DNA from: Planctomycetota bacterium
GTDB lineage: Bacteria > Planctomycetota > Brocadiia > SM23-32 > JAKLEA01
Assembly (NCBI GenBank): GCA_022711755.1
Contig: JAKLEA010000017.1
Location: forward strand, 1 to 64,000
Length of the DNA stretch: 64,000 nt
Direction of reading: 5' to 3'
Shown here: positions 1-8,906 of the stretch, piece after piece
How positions within the stretch are numbered: the first letter of the stretch is position 1
How the letters are laid out: each line of letters opens with the position of its first letter
The notes under the pieces: model-generated
Told to the model about the DNA's origin: nothing
Database searches by the model: none
Seen by the model: the letters and a program-made list of their open reading frames with translations, nothing else
Translations under genes and position numbers: made by a program

Positions 1-129
1 GTCCCGACGATCCCGTCGCGTCCATCTCGGCCTCTCCCGGTCAATTTGTCCTTCGCCGCCCGGCCCCAACCGGAATGATCCGGTCACATGAGTATATTTC
101 TCCCATATCGGCAACATGGTTGTCAATCG

Positions 130-168
130 AAAAAGGAAGGGCCGCGCCGGTTTCCCGACGCAGCCCTT
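130..168 (-). terminator. Rho-independent terminator of the trpB-like gene
   Basis: On the minus strand, downstream of the stop of the tryptophan synthase gene, a 14-bp stem (positions 137-150 pairing with 155-168, two G-U pairs in RNA) is closed by a GAAA tetraloop and followed by a run of five U (plus-strand A at 130-134). This is the textbook shape of an intrinsic terminator. Base pairing was worked out by eye. Confidence 0.85.
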
Positions 169-195
169 TGTTCGTTCTTGTCACTTCGCGTGGAT

Positions 196-1551
196 TTACG
201 GAACTTCCGGAACATCTGCCATTGCCTTGCGGATAGCAGCTTCCGGGTGCTCGTAATCCTCGAGTTTGCCCTCGAAGTATCGCTCGTATGACGCCATGTC
301 GAAATGGCCGTGCCCGCTGAAGTTGAAGACGATGGTCTTCGCCTTGCCCTCGGCCTTGCAGCGCAGGGCCTCCTCCACCGCGCAGTGGATGGCATGCGCG
401 GTTTCCGGCGCGGGGATCGCGCCCTCGGTCCGCGCGAAGAGGACGGCGGACTTGAAGACGGGGTTCTGACGGTAGGCGGCGGCCTCGATGATCTTCTCCT
501 GGGCCAGCAGGCTGACCAGCGGGGCCATGCCGTGATAACGCAGTCCGCCGGCGTGAATCCCGGACGGGATGAACGTGTGTCCCAGGGTGAACATTTTCAG
601 CAGGGGGGTCATGTGCCCCGTGTCGCCGAAGTCGTAGCGGTATTCGCCGCGCGTGACGGACGGGCAGGCGGTCGGCTCGACGGCGATGATGCGCATGTCC
701 TGTCCCTTGAGCTTGTCCGGCACGAACGGGAAGGCCAGCCCGGCGAAGTTGCTTCCGCCGCCGACGCAGCCGATCAGGATGTCCGCCTTGTCCCCGGCGA
801 TCTTTAACTGCTCCTTCGTCTCCAGTCCGACGACGGTCTGGTGCAGGAGGACGTGATTCAAGACGCTGCCGAGGGAGTATTTTGTGTCGTCGCGCTTGAC
901 GGCGTCCTCGACGGCCTCGGTGATGGCGATGCCGAGGCTGCCTGGGGTATCGGGCGTTTCGGCAAGGACTTTGCGCCCGAATTCAGTGTCGGGGCTGGGG
1001 CTTGGCACGACGTTGCCGCCCCAGCAGTGCATGAGCATCTTGCGGTAGGGCTTCTGCTCGTAGCTGACGCGGACCATGTAGATCTTGCACTCGACGCCGA
1101 AGACGTTGCAGGCGAAGCTCAGGGCGCTTCCCCACTGCCCCGCGCCGGTTTCGGTCGTGATGCGTTTGACTCCCTCAATTTTGTTGTAGTAGACCTGCGC
1201 GACGGCCGTGTTCGGCTTGTGGCTGCCGGCGGGGCTGACGCTTTCGTTCTTGTAGTAGATGCGCGCCGGGGTTCCGAGGGCTTTCTCAAGGCGCTCGGCG
1301 CGCACAAGCGGCGTCGGCCTCCAGATGCGCAGGGCTTCCATTATCGGATCGGGGATGTCAATCCATCTCTCCGTCGTCACCTCCTGCTTGATGAGGCCCA
1401 TCGGAAAGATGGGCGCGAGCATCTCAGGACCGATTGGCTGCTTGGTTCCCGGATGGATCGGCGGGGGGAGGGGATTAGGCAGGTCGGCCTGGATGTTGTA
1501 CCAACGCTGCGGCATGTCCTTTTCCGCCATTAGAATCTTCTTATCGCTCAT
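196..1551 (-). CDS. trpB: Tryptophan synthase beta chain, TrpB2 type
   Basis: PLP enzyme that joins indole and serine to make tryptophan, or a TrpB2 relative acting without TrpA. The 451 residues match the longer TrpB2 class (classical TrpB is about 400), which begins with an extended N-terminus on the pattern of RWYNIQADLP. Visible: PLP lysine K112 in GSHKPNTA, glutamate in TETGAGQWG (about 134-142), phosphate-binding GCVGGGSNFAG (261-271), and a C-terminal SGHGHFD. The start has a good AAGGAAG ribosome site 6-7 bases upstream. No trpA or other trp gene adjoins it, which fits TrpB2 genes, often found alone as a salvage enzyme. Family assignment is firm; independence from TrpA is inferred. 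Confidence 0.93.
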   Translation of the reverse strand: MSDKKILMAEKDMPQRWYNIQADLPNPLPPPIHPGTKQPIGPEMLAPIFPMGLIKQEVTTERWIDIPDPIMEALRIWRPTPLVRAERLEKALGTPARIYYKNESVSPAGSHKPNTAVAQVYYNKIEGVKRITTETGAGQWGSALSFACNVFGVECKIYMVRVSYEQKPYRKMLMHCWGGNVVPSPSPDTEFGRKVLAETPDTPGSLGIAITEAVEDAVKRDDTKYSLGSVLNHVLLHQTVVGLETKEQLKIAGDKADILIGCVGGGSNFAGLAFPFVPDKLKGQDMRIIAVEPTACPSVTRGEYRYDFGDTGHMTPLLKMFTLGHTFIPSGIHAGGLRYHGMAPLVSLLAQEKIIEAAAYRQNPVFKSAVLFARTEGAIPAPETAHAIHCAVEEALRCKAEGKAKTIVFNFSGHGHFDMASYERYFEGKLEDYEHPEAAIRKAMADVPEVP

Positions 1552-1638
1552 GGTTTTCTTCCTTTCTTTGTTGATACGGATGCTCCCGCGCGATGTCCGC
1601 CGCGCGGCTCGCCGCGACCGCCGGTGGCTGGGCGGTCG

Positions 1639-2532
1639 TTAGAAGACCTTGGTCAGGGTCAGGCAGAATATCTGACCCTCGGTGCGGTCCACCGCCTCGA
1701 ATTCCTGCAGGTAGCGGGCCGAGACGTTCAGCATTATCGGGACGATCATGTAGCTGACCTCGCCGCCCAGGGCGTAGACGCGGTCGTGCTCGCTCTGGTC
1801 CCATGTGACGTCCCTGCCCCTGTCATTGGTGACCTGCCAGGCGCAGTAACCGACGGGGCCGACTTCCCAGACCTTCGCGATGTTCTTTGCGATGCCCCAT
1901 TCAAAGTGAAAATCGTCGCCCGGACGGACGTCCACGCGGCGTTTCTTCAGGTGCTCCTCATAGCGGGGCAGCACTGAAATTGACCAGGTCTTTTCCTTGT
2001 CGGGGTAGAAGGTTACGCCTGCCGTTCCCATGACGGACCACATGTCCTTGCCGGGATAGGCGTTGGGCTGCCTCTTGCTGGCTGCGCCCGTGGGGGCGTA
2101 GACATCGAAGCCGACAGCCACGTCAAAACGGTCGAAATGCCAGGCCACTAGCGGTCCGGCGGCCATGTCGCCGAATCTCGTGTGTTGGTCGTGGAACTTC
2201 ATGGCCCCGATGTCCAGGTCGGTATGGACGAGGGGGACGATCACCTCGCCGCCGAGGTTGCCGCCCAGCACGGTCAGATCGGAGACGTATATGCCGCGCT
2301 GCACGGTGGCCAGGACGGTGACGTCGAAGTCAATGTCAATATCCCTGCCCCTGCCGTCCTTGAGTTCGTCGGCGGTGTAATAGACGTTATAGCTGCGCCA
2401 GTAGAATCCCGGCGGGGGGACGGAAGCCCCCTTGATGCCCTCGACTCCGTTGACGTATTCCCCCGTTTCGCCGGCCGCCGCGCTGAGGGCGAGGACAGCC
2501 GCCAGACAGAACAGCAGAATTGCTCTGCGCAT
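1639..2532 (-). CDS. Outer-membrane beta-barrel protein, MetA-pathway/SphA-like
   Basis: 297 residues: a signal peptide (about 1-20, ending ALSAAAG), then alternating amphipathic strands typical of an outer-membrane barrel, ending in a terminal phenylalanine (TLTKVF) as barrel proteins do for BAM recognition. The pattern NVYYTADELKDGRG, then VLGGNLGGEVIVPL, then GPLVAWHF and DVYAPTGA resembles the phenol-degradation MetA-like family (Pfam Phenol_MetA_deg), whose members are presumed pores for hydrophobic substrates. GGAGGT lies 8 bases before the ATG. It is transcribed in the same direction as the trpB-like gene, 87 bp upstream of it, and diverges from the LEPR/PKD gene. Substrate unknown; a shared job with TrpB is not evident. 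Confidence 0.75.
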   Translation of the reverse strand: MRRAILLFCLAAVLALSAAAGETGEYVNGVEGIKGASVPPPGFYWRSYNVYYTADELKDGRGRDIDIDFDVTVLATVQRGIYVSDLTVLGGNLGGEVIVPLVHTDLDIGAMKFHDQHTRFGDMAAGPLVAWHFDRFDVAVGFDVYAPTGAASKRQPNAYPGKDMWSVMGTAGVTFYPDKEKTWSISVLPRYEEHLKKRRVDVRPGDDFHFEWGIAKNIAKVWEVGPVGYCAWQVTNDRGRDVTWDQSEHDRVYALGGEVSYMIVPIMLNVSARYLQEFEAVDRTEGQIFCLTLTKVF

Positions 2533-2802
2533 GGTCTACGACCTCCAGAATGCGGGACTCCTCCCGAAGCCAGAAAAGACGGACGGCAAAAATCCCCCCG
2601 CGCTGGTCGCCTCCAGCGGCGCGAGGAGACATGCCCACCGTCGCCAAGACACAAGGGAAAAAGTATAGACGCTTGCCCGGCGTAACGGAAGCAATTTCCG
2701 GCGTCTCTCTTGATTGCAATAGCAATGGCATTTTACTTCAATGCTTGCCATCGCACGGCTATACTGTCCCGAATGAACGGCATCGTCCGTTCCCCGGCCT
2801 GC

Positions 2803-2818
2803 AAGGAGGACATGCGTG
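2803..2818 (+). promoter_or_regulatory. Ribosome binding site fixing a GTG start
   Basis: AAGGAGG at 2803-2809 sits six bases before GTG at 2816. The in-frame ATG at 2825 would be 15 bases away and the ATG at 2812 is out of frame and too close. The GTG is therefore the likely start of the LEPR/PKD protein. Confidence 0.8.
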
Positions 2819-5395
2819 GCGCCCATGAAAACGACCAGAACAATCAGAATAGAGTCTCTCGAAACCCGCCTGCTGCTCAACGGCAACCTGCCGCCGGTCG
2901 TGACGATTGATTCCCCCCTGCCGGATACCGAAATACCGGCGGGCGGAACCGTCAACCTTCAGGGAACCGGCACAGACGCGGACGGAACCATAGCAACCTG
3001 GTCGTGGACCATCATCGGCCCCATCAATCCGCTCAAGCCCGAACTCCAGACGTTCACGGTTGAAGACCCCGGCAACGTCGTGCTGAAGGACGTCGGGCAT
3101 TACGGCATCATCTTCACGGCTGTTGACGACAAGGGAGCCGCGGCCCAGCCCGTCCAGGTCAACGTCCGCGTGGGGGAACCGACCAACGCTCATCCCGAAG
3201 GATACATTGACACCCCCGCCGACGGTCTCATTATCCAGCCCGGGGAGAAGGTCACCCTGGGGTCCACGGCATTCGATCCCGACGGCGCGGTCATCGCCCA
3301 CCAATGGGTCGGCATGGGGCCGGGAGAGTTCGAGTATTCAAGCGACAAGGCAGACCCCGGCGATCTCACCCTCACAATTCCCGGAACCTACTACTTCGTC
3401 TACCTGCCGGTGGACAACAATTTCCAGCCCGATCCCAACCCGGCCTACGTCAAGGTCCGCGTCAACGAGCGCCCGAACGCGACGATAATCTCCCCTGAGA
3501 ACTTTACCGTCATCACTCCGGGCGAGAGCATTACCTTTGAAGCCGAGGGAAGCGACCCGGACGGAACAATCGTAAAGTGGAACTGGCAGATAAACGGTCC
3601 GGGCGGATTCACCACCGTCCTTCTCGGGCAGAATCCCGATCCCCTGACGCTGACCACTGCGGGCGAATATACAGTCGTCCTGACTGTCACCGACAACGAT
3701 AACGCGGCTGATCTGACGCCATCCGAATCCATCGTCACCGTCTGGGACAGCCAGCCCTACTTCATGGGCAAGGTGGACACCGGCTACCAGCAGGTCTACA
3801 TCTACGATTGCGACGGCCCCGGGGATGAAAACGGCATCCCGATAGACGGTCAATACGACAATACCTACAAGGCAGGCGATTCCAAGAATGACCTGATCAT
3901 AGTCGGAACGCCCGCCGGCGCGATCGTCATGTCGCGGAGCTGGATTCTGAAGGATAACAAGTGGGAACCGGCCGACTTCACCGGCTTGGGCATAGCCGTC
4001 GCCAATGGCAAGCTTCTGAAATACGCTGACTCCGGCCCCCGTCAGGGCGACGTGGGATTCCTGGCCGCAAAGACCGGGATCGGAAGCGTCGTAATGCTCT
4101 CCGACCTTGCGGGCGTAGGCCCGTTCGACCTTGAATTGCCGGGGACGGCCGCAATGACCGTCCCGAAGAATTCCGGCCTTTATACCCAGAGCGGCGAAAT
4201 CGGCACGGTGATCATCACCGGCACGGATGAAGACGGTAAGAGTCTTTCGTGCAACATAACGAATCTAGCGGGCGGATTGGGCCTCCTAGTCACGTCCGGG
4301 CATGCGACGGGCAAGATCAACGTCCAATACGGGGCGTTCGGCGTCGGCTGGTTCGGTTATGGAACGCAAGCACCCGCCAACCTTGACGGCGAGATAACGG
4401 CCAAGTCAGTCAATCTTGTCTACGCCACCGGCAGTTTCACGGAAAACGCGAAAATCGCCTCGACGACATGGATCAACCAGCTTTACGCGGGGGCGGGACT
4501 GGACGGATCAGCCACTGCGGGGCAGGCCCTGCGCCAGGTATACGCGAAAGGAACGCTTGCCGCCGACCTGGTCTCGCAGTCCGACCTGAGCAGAGTTTTC
4601 TGCGGCGCGGACATGACGGGATCCATAACCGCTTATCGCAATGCCGCATCCATCTACTGCGGCGGCGCGGCGACCGGGTCCGTCACCGTTGACGGCACGC
4701 TGCTGGACATCCACGCGGCCAAGGGTTTCTCCGGATCGCTCAATGCCGGAGCGCTCAATTCGATGACCGTCGCCTCCGGCGGACTGGCCGGGACGGTGTC
4801 CGTTGACGTAGACGCTTCGTTAATCCGCATCTCATCTGGCGACGCGACAGCCGACATTGAGGTTGGCGGAACGCTAGGCCTGCTCCATGCCGCAAACGGG
4901 ACATTCAGGGGATCGCTGTCCGCGGGGCGAATCACGACCTTCATCGCCGGAGCGACCGGCGCGGACGGGGCCGATCGCGCAACGATTCTTGGACAGGACG
5001 GCATCGCAACGCTCTATGTCTTCAATGACATGGCGAACACGGACGTCGGAGTGGCCATTGGCGGACTGGCGGCGGGTTCGCGCGTCGAACTTGGCCTCCT
5101 TCGCGTCGGCGGGAACTTCACAGCAAGCAACGTTTTGGTCGGCGTGTGGAACGAAAACGGAGAGGACGCCGGGACCGGCAACGCCTTCAGCGACGGCGGC
5201 GAGGACGGCGCTCCCTACGTGCCGGAAGGTTTCGCCGGGCGGGCGACGCTTCAGCGCGTCCACATCGGCGGAGCGGTCGGCGGAACCGGCGCGGACGACC
5301 AGTGGGCCATCGCATCGCGCAATAAGGGCCTCTGGCAGGCCTTCACGGCGGGCGGCGACGTGATCCTTGATCAGAACGTCTCCGGAGAAGGCTGA
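2816..5395 (+). CDS. Secreted LEPR-like/PKD surface protein with 'IYDCDG' domain
   Basis: 859 residues. Residues 11-22 (RIESLETRLLLN) resemble the LEPR-XLL N-terminal motif of planctomycete extracellular proteins, although the proline is absent. Three PKD-like domains follow (about 25-120, 124-217, 219-310; markers TDADGTIATWSW, FDPDGAVIAHQW, SDPDGTIVKWNW). Next is a domain of about 110 residues starting at VYIYDCDG (327-334) with GTPAGAIV, RSW, GLGIAV and GDVGFLAA, then roughly 430 residues of Gly/Ala/Thr-rich short repeats likely to form a beta-roll or beta-helix. The first PKD and the IYDCDG domain recur near the end of the giant protein at 51,059, so the two are paralogous at their C-termini. 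Likely an exported adhesin or matrix component; no enzyme motif is seen. Confidence 0.75.
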   Translation: MAPMKTTRTIRIESLETRLLLNGNLPPVVTIDSPLPDTEIPAGGTVNLQGTGTDADGTIATWSWTIIGPINPLKPELQTFTVEDPGNVVLKDVGHYGIIFTAVDDKGAAAQPVQVNVRVGEPTNAHPEGYIDTPADGLIIQPGEKVTLGSTAFDPDGAVIAHQWVGMGPGEFEYSSDKADPGDLTLTIPGTYYFVYLPVDNNFQPDPNPAYVKVRVNERPNATIISPENFTVITPGESITFEAEGSDPDGTIVKWNWQINGPGGFTTVLLGQNPDPLTLTTAGEYTVVLTVTDNDNAADLTPSESIVTVWDSQPYFMGKVDTGYQQVYIYDCDGPGDENGIPIDGQYDNTYKAGDSKNDLIIVGTPAGAIVMSRSWILKDNKWEPADFTGLGIAVANGKLLKYADSGPRQGDVGFLAAKTGIGSVVMLSDLAGVGPFDLELPGTAAMTVPKNSGLYTQSGEIGTVIITGTDEDGKSLSCNITNLAGGLGLLVTSGHATGKINVQYGAFGVGWFGYGTQAPANLDGEITAKSVNLVYATGSFTENAKIASTTWINQLYAGAGLDGSATAGQALRQVYAKGTLAADLVSQSDLSRVFCGADMTGSITAYRNAASIYCGGAATGSVTVDGTLLDIHAAKGFSGSLNAGALNSMTVASGGLAGTVSVDVDASLIRISSGDATADIEVGGTLGLLHAANGTFRGSLSAGRITTFIAGATGADGADRATILGQDGIATLYVFNDMANTDVGVAIGGLAAGSRVELGLLRVGGNFTASNVLVGVWNENGEDAGTGNAFSDGGEDGAPYVPEGFAGRATLQRVHIGGAVGGTGADDQWAIASRNKGLWQAFTAGGDVILDQNVSGEG

Positions 5396-5457
5396 TCGCC
5401 CATAATTCGTTTTGCGGATGGTTTGTCGAAAGTCGGGTTTGACGGGGAAGATTCCAT

Positions 5458-6897
5458 ATGGGTTTCGCGGTCTGCGCAATCATCGGCTTCTTCATCGGGG
5501 GCGTCTTCGCCTGGTTCTGGGCATCGTCAAAGGCGCAGGCTTCGCTAAGCGGGGAATTGCGAGAGGCGCAAAGCCGAGCCGCGGCGGCTGAAGCTTCCGC
5601 TGCCGAGTTGAAAGGCGCAAGCGGGCGGGCCGCCGCGGCCGAGGCAAGCGCGGCGGAACTCCGCGCGCATTCGCAGAAGCTCGACGCCGATCTGCGCGAC
5701 GTTCGCTCCGCGCTCTCCCGCGCCGAACAGGCGCAGGCAAAGGCAGAGGCGCAACTGGTCGACTCCCTCCGCGCTATTGACGAGCAGAAGCGCCTGCTTG
5801 CAGACGCGCAGGCCCGCCTTACGGACACCTTCAAGGCGCTCTCCAACGACGCGCTCAAAAGCAACAACCAGGCCTTCATGGACCTCGCTAAAAAGACGTT
5901 CGAGACCATAACGACGGACGCCAAGGGCGACCTGGGCAAGCGTCAGGAGGCGATCGCCGGCCTTGTCAAACCCCTTCAGGAAACCCTCAAGCGCTACGAG
6001 GAGCAGATCAAGGGCATGGAGGAGGGGCGTCAGAAGGCATACGGCACTCTGGAAGAACGACTGAAAGCCATGAGCCAGGCCGAAGACCAGCTCCGCAGGG
6101 AGGCCGGCAACCTCGTCACGGCGCTACGGTCCCCGAAGGTTCGCGGAAGATGGGGGGAGGTGCAGTTGCGCCGCCTCGTCGAACTCACCGGCATGTCCGA
6201 GCTATGCGACTACACCGAACAGGTAAGCGTGAACACGGAGGACGGGCGACTTCGTCCGGACATGATCGTGCGCCTGCCCGGGGGGAGGGAGGTTGTCGTT
6301 GACGCGAAGGTTCCGCTTGAGGCCTACCTTCAGGCGGTGGAAGCCGGATCGGAGGAGGCGCGCAGCGAAGCCCTGAGGCGCCACGCATCCCAGGTGCGCG
6401 AGCACATGAACAAACTATCGCGCAAGGAATACTGGAGCCAGTTCCCGCAGGCCCCCGACCTCGTCGTAATGTTCATCCCCGGAGAGTGCTTCTTCTCAGC
6501 GGCGCTGGAGTGCGACGCGACGCTGCTGGAGGACGGTTTCGAGAAGCGCGTCGGCATCGCCACCCCGACGACGCTCTTCGCCCTTCTGCGGGCGATTGAT
6601 TACGGCTGGCGGCAGGAGAAACTTGCCGAGAGCGCCAGGGAGATCAGCGCCCTCGGCGAGGAGTTGTACCGCCGCCTCAGCATATTCTCAGGCCGCCTTG
6701 CAACCATCGGCGAACGCCTGGAGGCGACGGTCAAGGCGTACAACGAATCCGTCGGCTCCCTGGAAAGCCGCGTGCTGCCCTGCGCGCGGAAGTTCGAGGG
6801 GATGGGCGTTGATATTGACCAGCGCATCGGCGAGGTTTCCCAGGTGGAAACCACTCCCCGGCGACCCCAGATCGCCGGGGGGGAAAACAAATCCTGA
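5458..6897 (+). CDS. rmuC: DNA recombination protein RmuC
   Basis: 479 residues. One N-terminal membrane helix (about 3-21), a long Ala/Glu/Arg-rich coiled coil (about 25-130), then the RmuC nuclease-like domain (about 150-450) with the conserved run VRGRWGEVQLRRLVE, the segment RPDMIVRLPGG, VVDAKVPLEAY, and FIPGECFFSAAL. RmuC limits inversions and rearrangements at inverted repeats and is predicted to be a PD-(D/E)XK-type nuclease; D and K in VDAKVPL are the likely catalytic pair. It stands 62 bp after the LEPR/PKD gene and converges on the Tad operon with no evident terminator in the 36 bp between them. Confidence 0.92.
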   Translation: MGFAVCAIIGFFIGGVFAWFWASSKAQASLSGELREAQSRAAAAEASAAELKGASGRAAAAEASAAELRAHSQKLDADLRDVRSALSRAEQAQAKAEAQLVDSLRAIDEQKRLLADAQARLTDTFKALSNDALKSNNQAFMDLAKKTFETITTDAKGDLGKRQEAIAGLVKPLQETLKRYEEQIKGMEEGRQKAYGTLEERLKAMSQAEDQLRREAGNLVTALRSPKVRGRWGEVQLRRLVELTGMSELCDYTEQVSVNTEDGRLRPDMIVRLPGGREVVVDAKVPLEAYLQAVEAGSEEARSEALRRHASQVREHMNKLSRKEYWSQFPQAPDLVVMFIPGECFFSAALECDATLLEDGFEKRVGIATPTTLFALLRAIDYGWRQEKLAESAREISALGEELYRRLSIFSGRLATIGERLEATVKAYNESVGSLESRVLPCARKFEGMGVDIDQRIGEVSQVETTPRRPQIAGGENKS

Positions 6898-6933
6898 GCT
6901 CCAGCAGCAATCGCCGGTTTTATTTCCACCGCG

Positions 6934-8904
6934 TCATTTGTTCGCCGGCTCCAGCTTCGCAAGCGACTCCCTGGCCCTCAGGCAGAAGCGATGATCGGCG
7001 GGCAGTTTGGCGAGGACAAGTTTATATAGCCTGATCGCCTCCTTAGGGTCGGATTTTTCCTGGTTCATGGCCTTGTTGAAATCCAGCTCGCCCTCCTTGG
7101 CCAGCGCGGCAAGACTCAGAACCGACGCCTCGCCGCCGAGTTCCGCTGAGGCGGCATAGTTTTTCCGCGCCTCCGCGAAATCACTTTTGAGCCGGGCCTC
7201 GTCGCCAGCGCGCTGAAGGCGCGCCGCCGCGTCCTCCCGCTTTTTCGGAACGGAATCCTCCGCCGCGAGCGCTTCCTTCAGGAAGAAGTTCTCCGCGTCG
7301 GTTTCCGCGTCGGCGATTTCCCGCCAGAGGACGAGCGCGCCGTCGAAATCCAGGTTGTTCTCCTTTGCGCGGGCGGCTTCCCACGCCGCGAAGACCTTCG
7401 CTATGCGTCCGCGCATGTCCGTCGCGCGCGGATTTTCCAAACCCTCCAGCGTGCTGAGCGCCACCGGGACGTTGCCGGCATTGTAGGCAATGCGGGCCTT
7501 GCGCAACTGCTTCTCGAACTCGATCCTGGCCCCAAGCTGCTCCCGCTCCCTCTCCGGCAGGGACGGGACTATTCGCTCGGCCTGCTCGATATTGCCCTCG
7601 GCAAGGGCTTTTTCCGCCTCCTCAATCCGCTCGCTGATCCCCTGTTTCTGCCGCAATTCAAGCCGCCGGGATTCAAGCTCCGCCTTGTCGTCCGGAGAGA
7701 GAGCGAGCAGCGCGTCAATCGAGTTGATTGCCTCGCCCCAGCGCCCGGCGGCGCTGTCCCGGGCAAGGCTCTCCCGCAGCGAATCGGAGCGCGCCTTGCG
7801 GCAGGCGGCTATCAGTTCGGCGAATTTTGCGCGGGTCGCCGAGGATTCCGGGACGCCGCGAATCCGCTCCCAAGCCTGCGCAACGTCGCCGTTCTCGTAG
7901 AGCGCCTTGGCCTCCGCGACATCGGCCTCATACTGCGCCTCCCCGGCAAGTTTCTCAAGCTGGCGGTTGGCGAACTCGACCAGCCGGGCGTCCGCCCCGG
8001 CGCGGCGCAGCTCGCGCAGGCGCAGGACAAGCTCCCGCTGCCTGTCCAGGTCGCCTTTCTGCGCGTCCGGCCAAGCCTTGATGATGTCCGCCGCGATTCG
8101 CGCGACCGGAACGCTGGGCCGCCCCTTGTAGGCGCGCAGTGTCTTGTCCATGGCCGCAGTGACGTCGCCGTTGTCAAGGTCGCTCAGTCCCTGCAGTAGA
8201 AGATCGCTGTATTCCTGCGCCGTCAGAACCTTCGGCGGGGGTTCCTGAACCGGCGGGCGTTGGGATGCAGTCAGCAATTTCAGCGCGACCGCTGCGGCAA
8301 TTACAGCGATCGTTCCGATGGCGACATGCTTTACCCGCGACGGTCTTTTCCTCCCGGCTTCGGCGATGGCTCCGCCGGGGACAACAGGAGCGACCTCAAC
8401 CTCCCGCCCCGTCGCCGGATCGCGTATGAAGAGCCTGCCTTCGCGGGAGACGACCTGCGTCGGATTCGCGTCCGCCGGGGCCGGCAGCATGGAGGGATCG
8501 AAGGGGGTTGGCTCGTCCTCCTCGTCGGGTTCCTCCGGAGCGGGGACGTCGCCGCCCGACTCGCTTCCCGCGGCGGGGGGGGGTATGAGCGACGTCTTCT
8601 CCTCGTCGGAATCGTCCTCGTCCTGCGTCGCCTCAACCTTGACGATGAAGGTCCCGATCTGCATCTCGTCGCCCGGTTTCAGGTCGGCCTTCTCGATCTT
8701 CTTTCCGCCGATCAGGATGCCGTTGCTGCTGCCCACGTCCTCGACGGACAGCCTGCCCTCGCGCAGGACGAATTTCGCGTGCTTCCGGGAGATGCTGCGG
8801 ACGCGCAGGCACAACCCGCAGTCGTCCGTGCGGCCCAGAACCGTCTCGCCCTCTTCCAGGTCGTGAAGCTCTTCGATGCCTTCGCCGGTAATTCGGAGTC
8901 TCAT
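6934..8904 (-). CDS. FHA-domain membrane protein with periplasmic TPR-like helices
   Basis: 656 residues, last gene of the Tad operon. N-terminal FHA domain (about 1-90) with the phosphothreonine-site residues visible: GRTDDC (24-29), SISRKHAKF and GSSNGILIGG. An acidic, proline-rich linker (about 95-185) leads to one membrane helix (about 191-212), then about 440 residues of helical, Ala/Glu/Arg-rich sequence that looks like degenerate tetratricopeptide repeats (for example AEKALAEGNIEQAERIV). The FHA side should face the cytoplasm and read a phosphothreonine, while the TPR part should lie outside the membrane and bind pilus or wall components. The gene begins 2 bp after the preceding FHA gene, so the two are almost certainly co-translated. 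Function in the pilus is inferred from position. Confidence 0.8.
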   Translation of the reverse strand: MRLRITGEGIEELHDLEEGETVLGRTDDCGLCLRVRSISRKHAKFVLREGRLSVEDVGSSNGILIGGKKIEKADLKPGDEMQIGTFIVKVEATQDEDDSDEEKTSLIPPPAAGSESGGDVPAPEEPDEEDEPTPFDPSMLPAPADANPTQVVSREGRLFIRDPATGREVEVAPVVPGGAIAEAGRKRPSRVKHVAIGTIAVIAAAVALKLLTASQRPPVQEPPPKVLTAQEYSDLLLQGLSDLDNGDVTAAMDKTLRAYKGRPSVPVARIAADIIKAWPDAQKGDLDRQRELVLRLRELRRAGADARLVEFANRQLEKLAGEAQYEADVAEAKALYENGDVAQAWERIRGVPESSATRAKFAELIAACRKARSDSLRESLARDSAAGRWGEAINSIDALLALSPDDKAELESRRLELRQKQGISERIEEAEKALAEGNIEQAERIVPSLPEREREQLGARIEFEKQLRKARIAYNAGNVPVALSTLEGLENPRATDMRGRIAKVFAAWEAARAKENNLDFDGALVLWREIADAETDAENFFLKEALAAEDSVPKKREDAAARLQRAGDEARLKSDFAEARKNYAASAELGGEASVLSLAALAKEGELDFNKAMNQEKSDPKEAIRLYKLVLAKLPADHRFCLRARESLAKLEPANK

Positions 8905-8906
8905 GG

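Noticed and set aside
2533..2815. Clear promoter for the LEPR/PKD gene in the divergent gap
   Set aside because: TTGATT and TTTACT-like strings occur but no well-spaced -35/-10 pair stands out.
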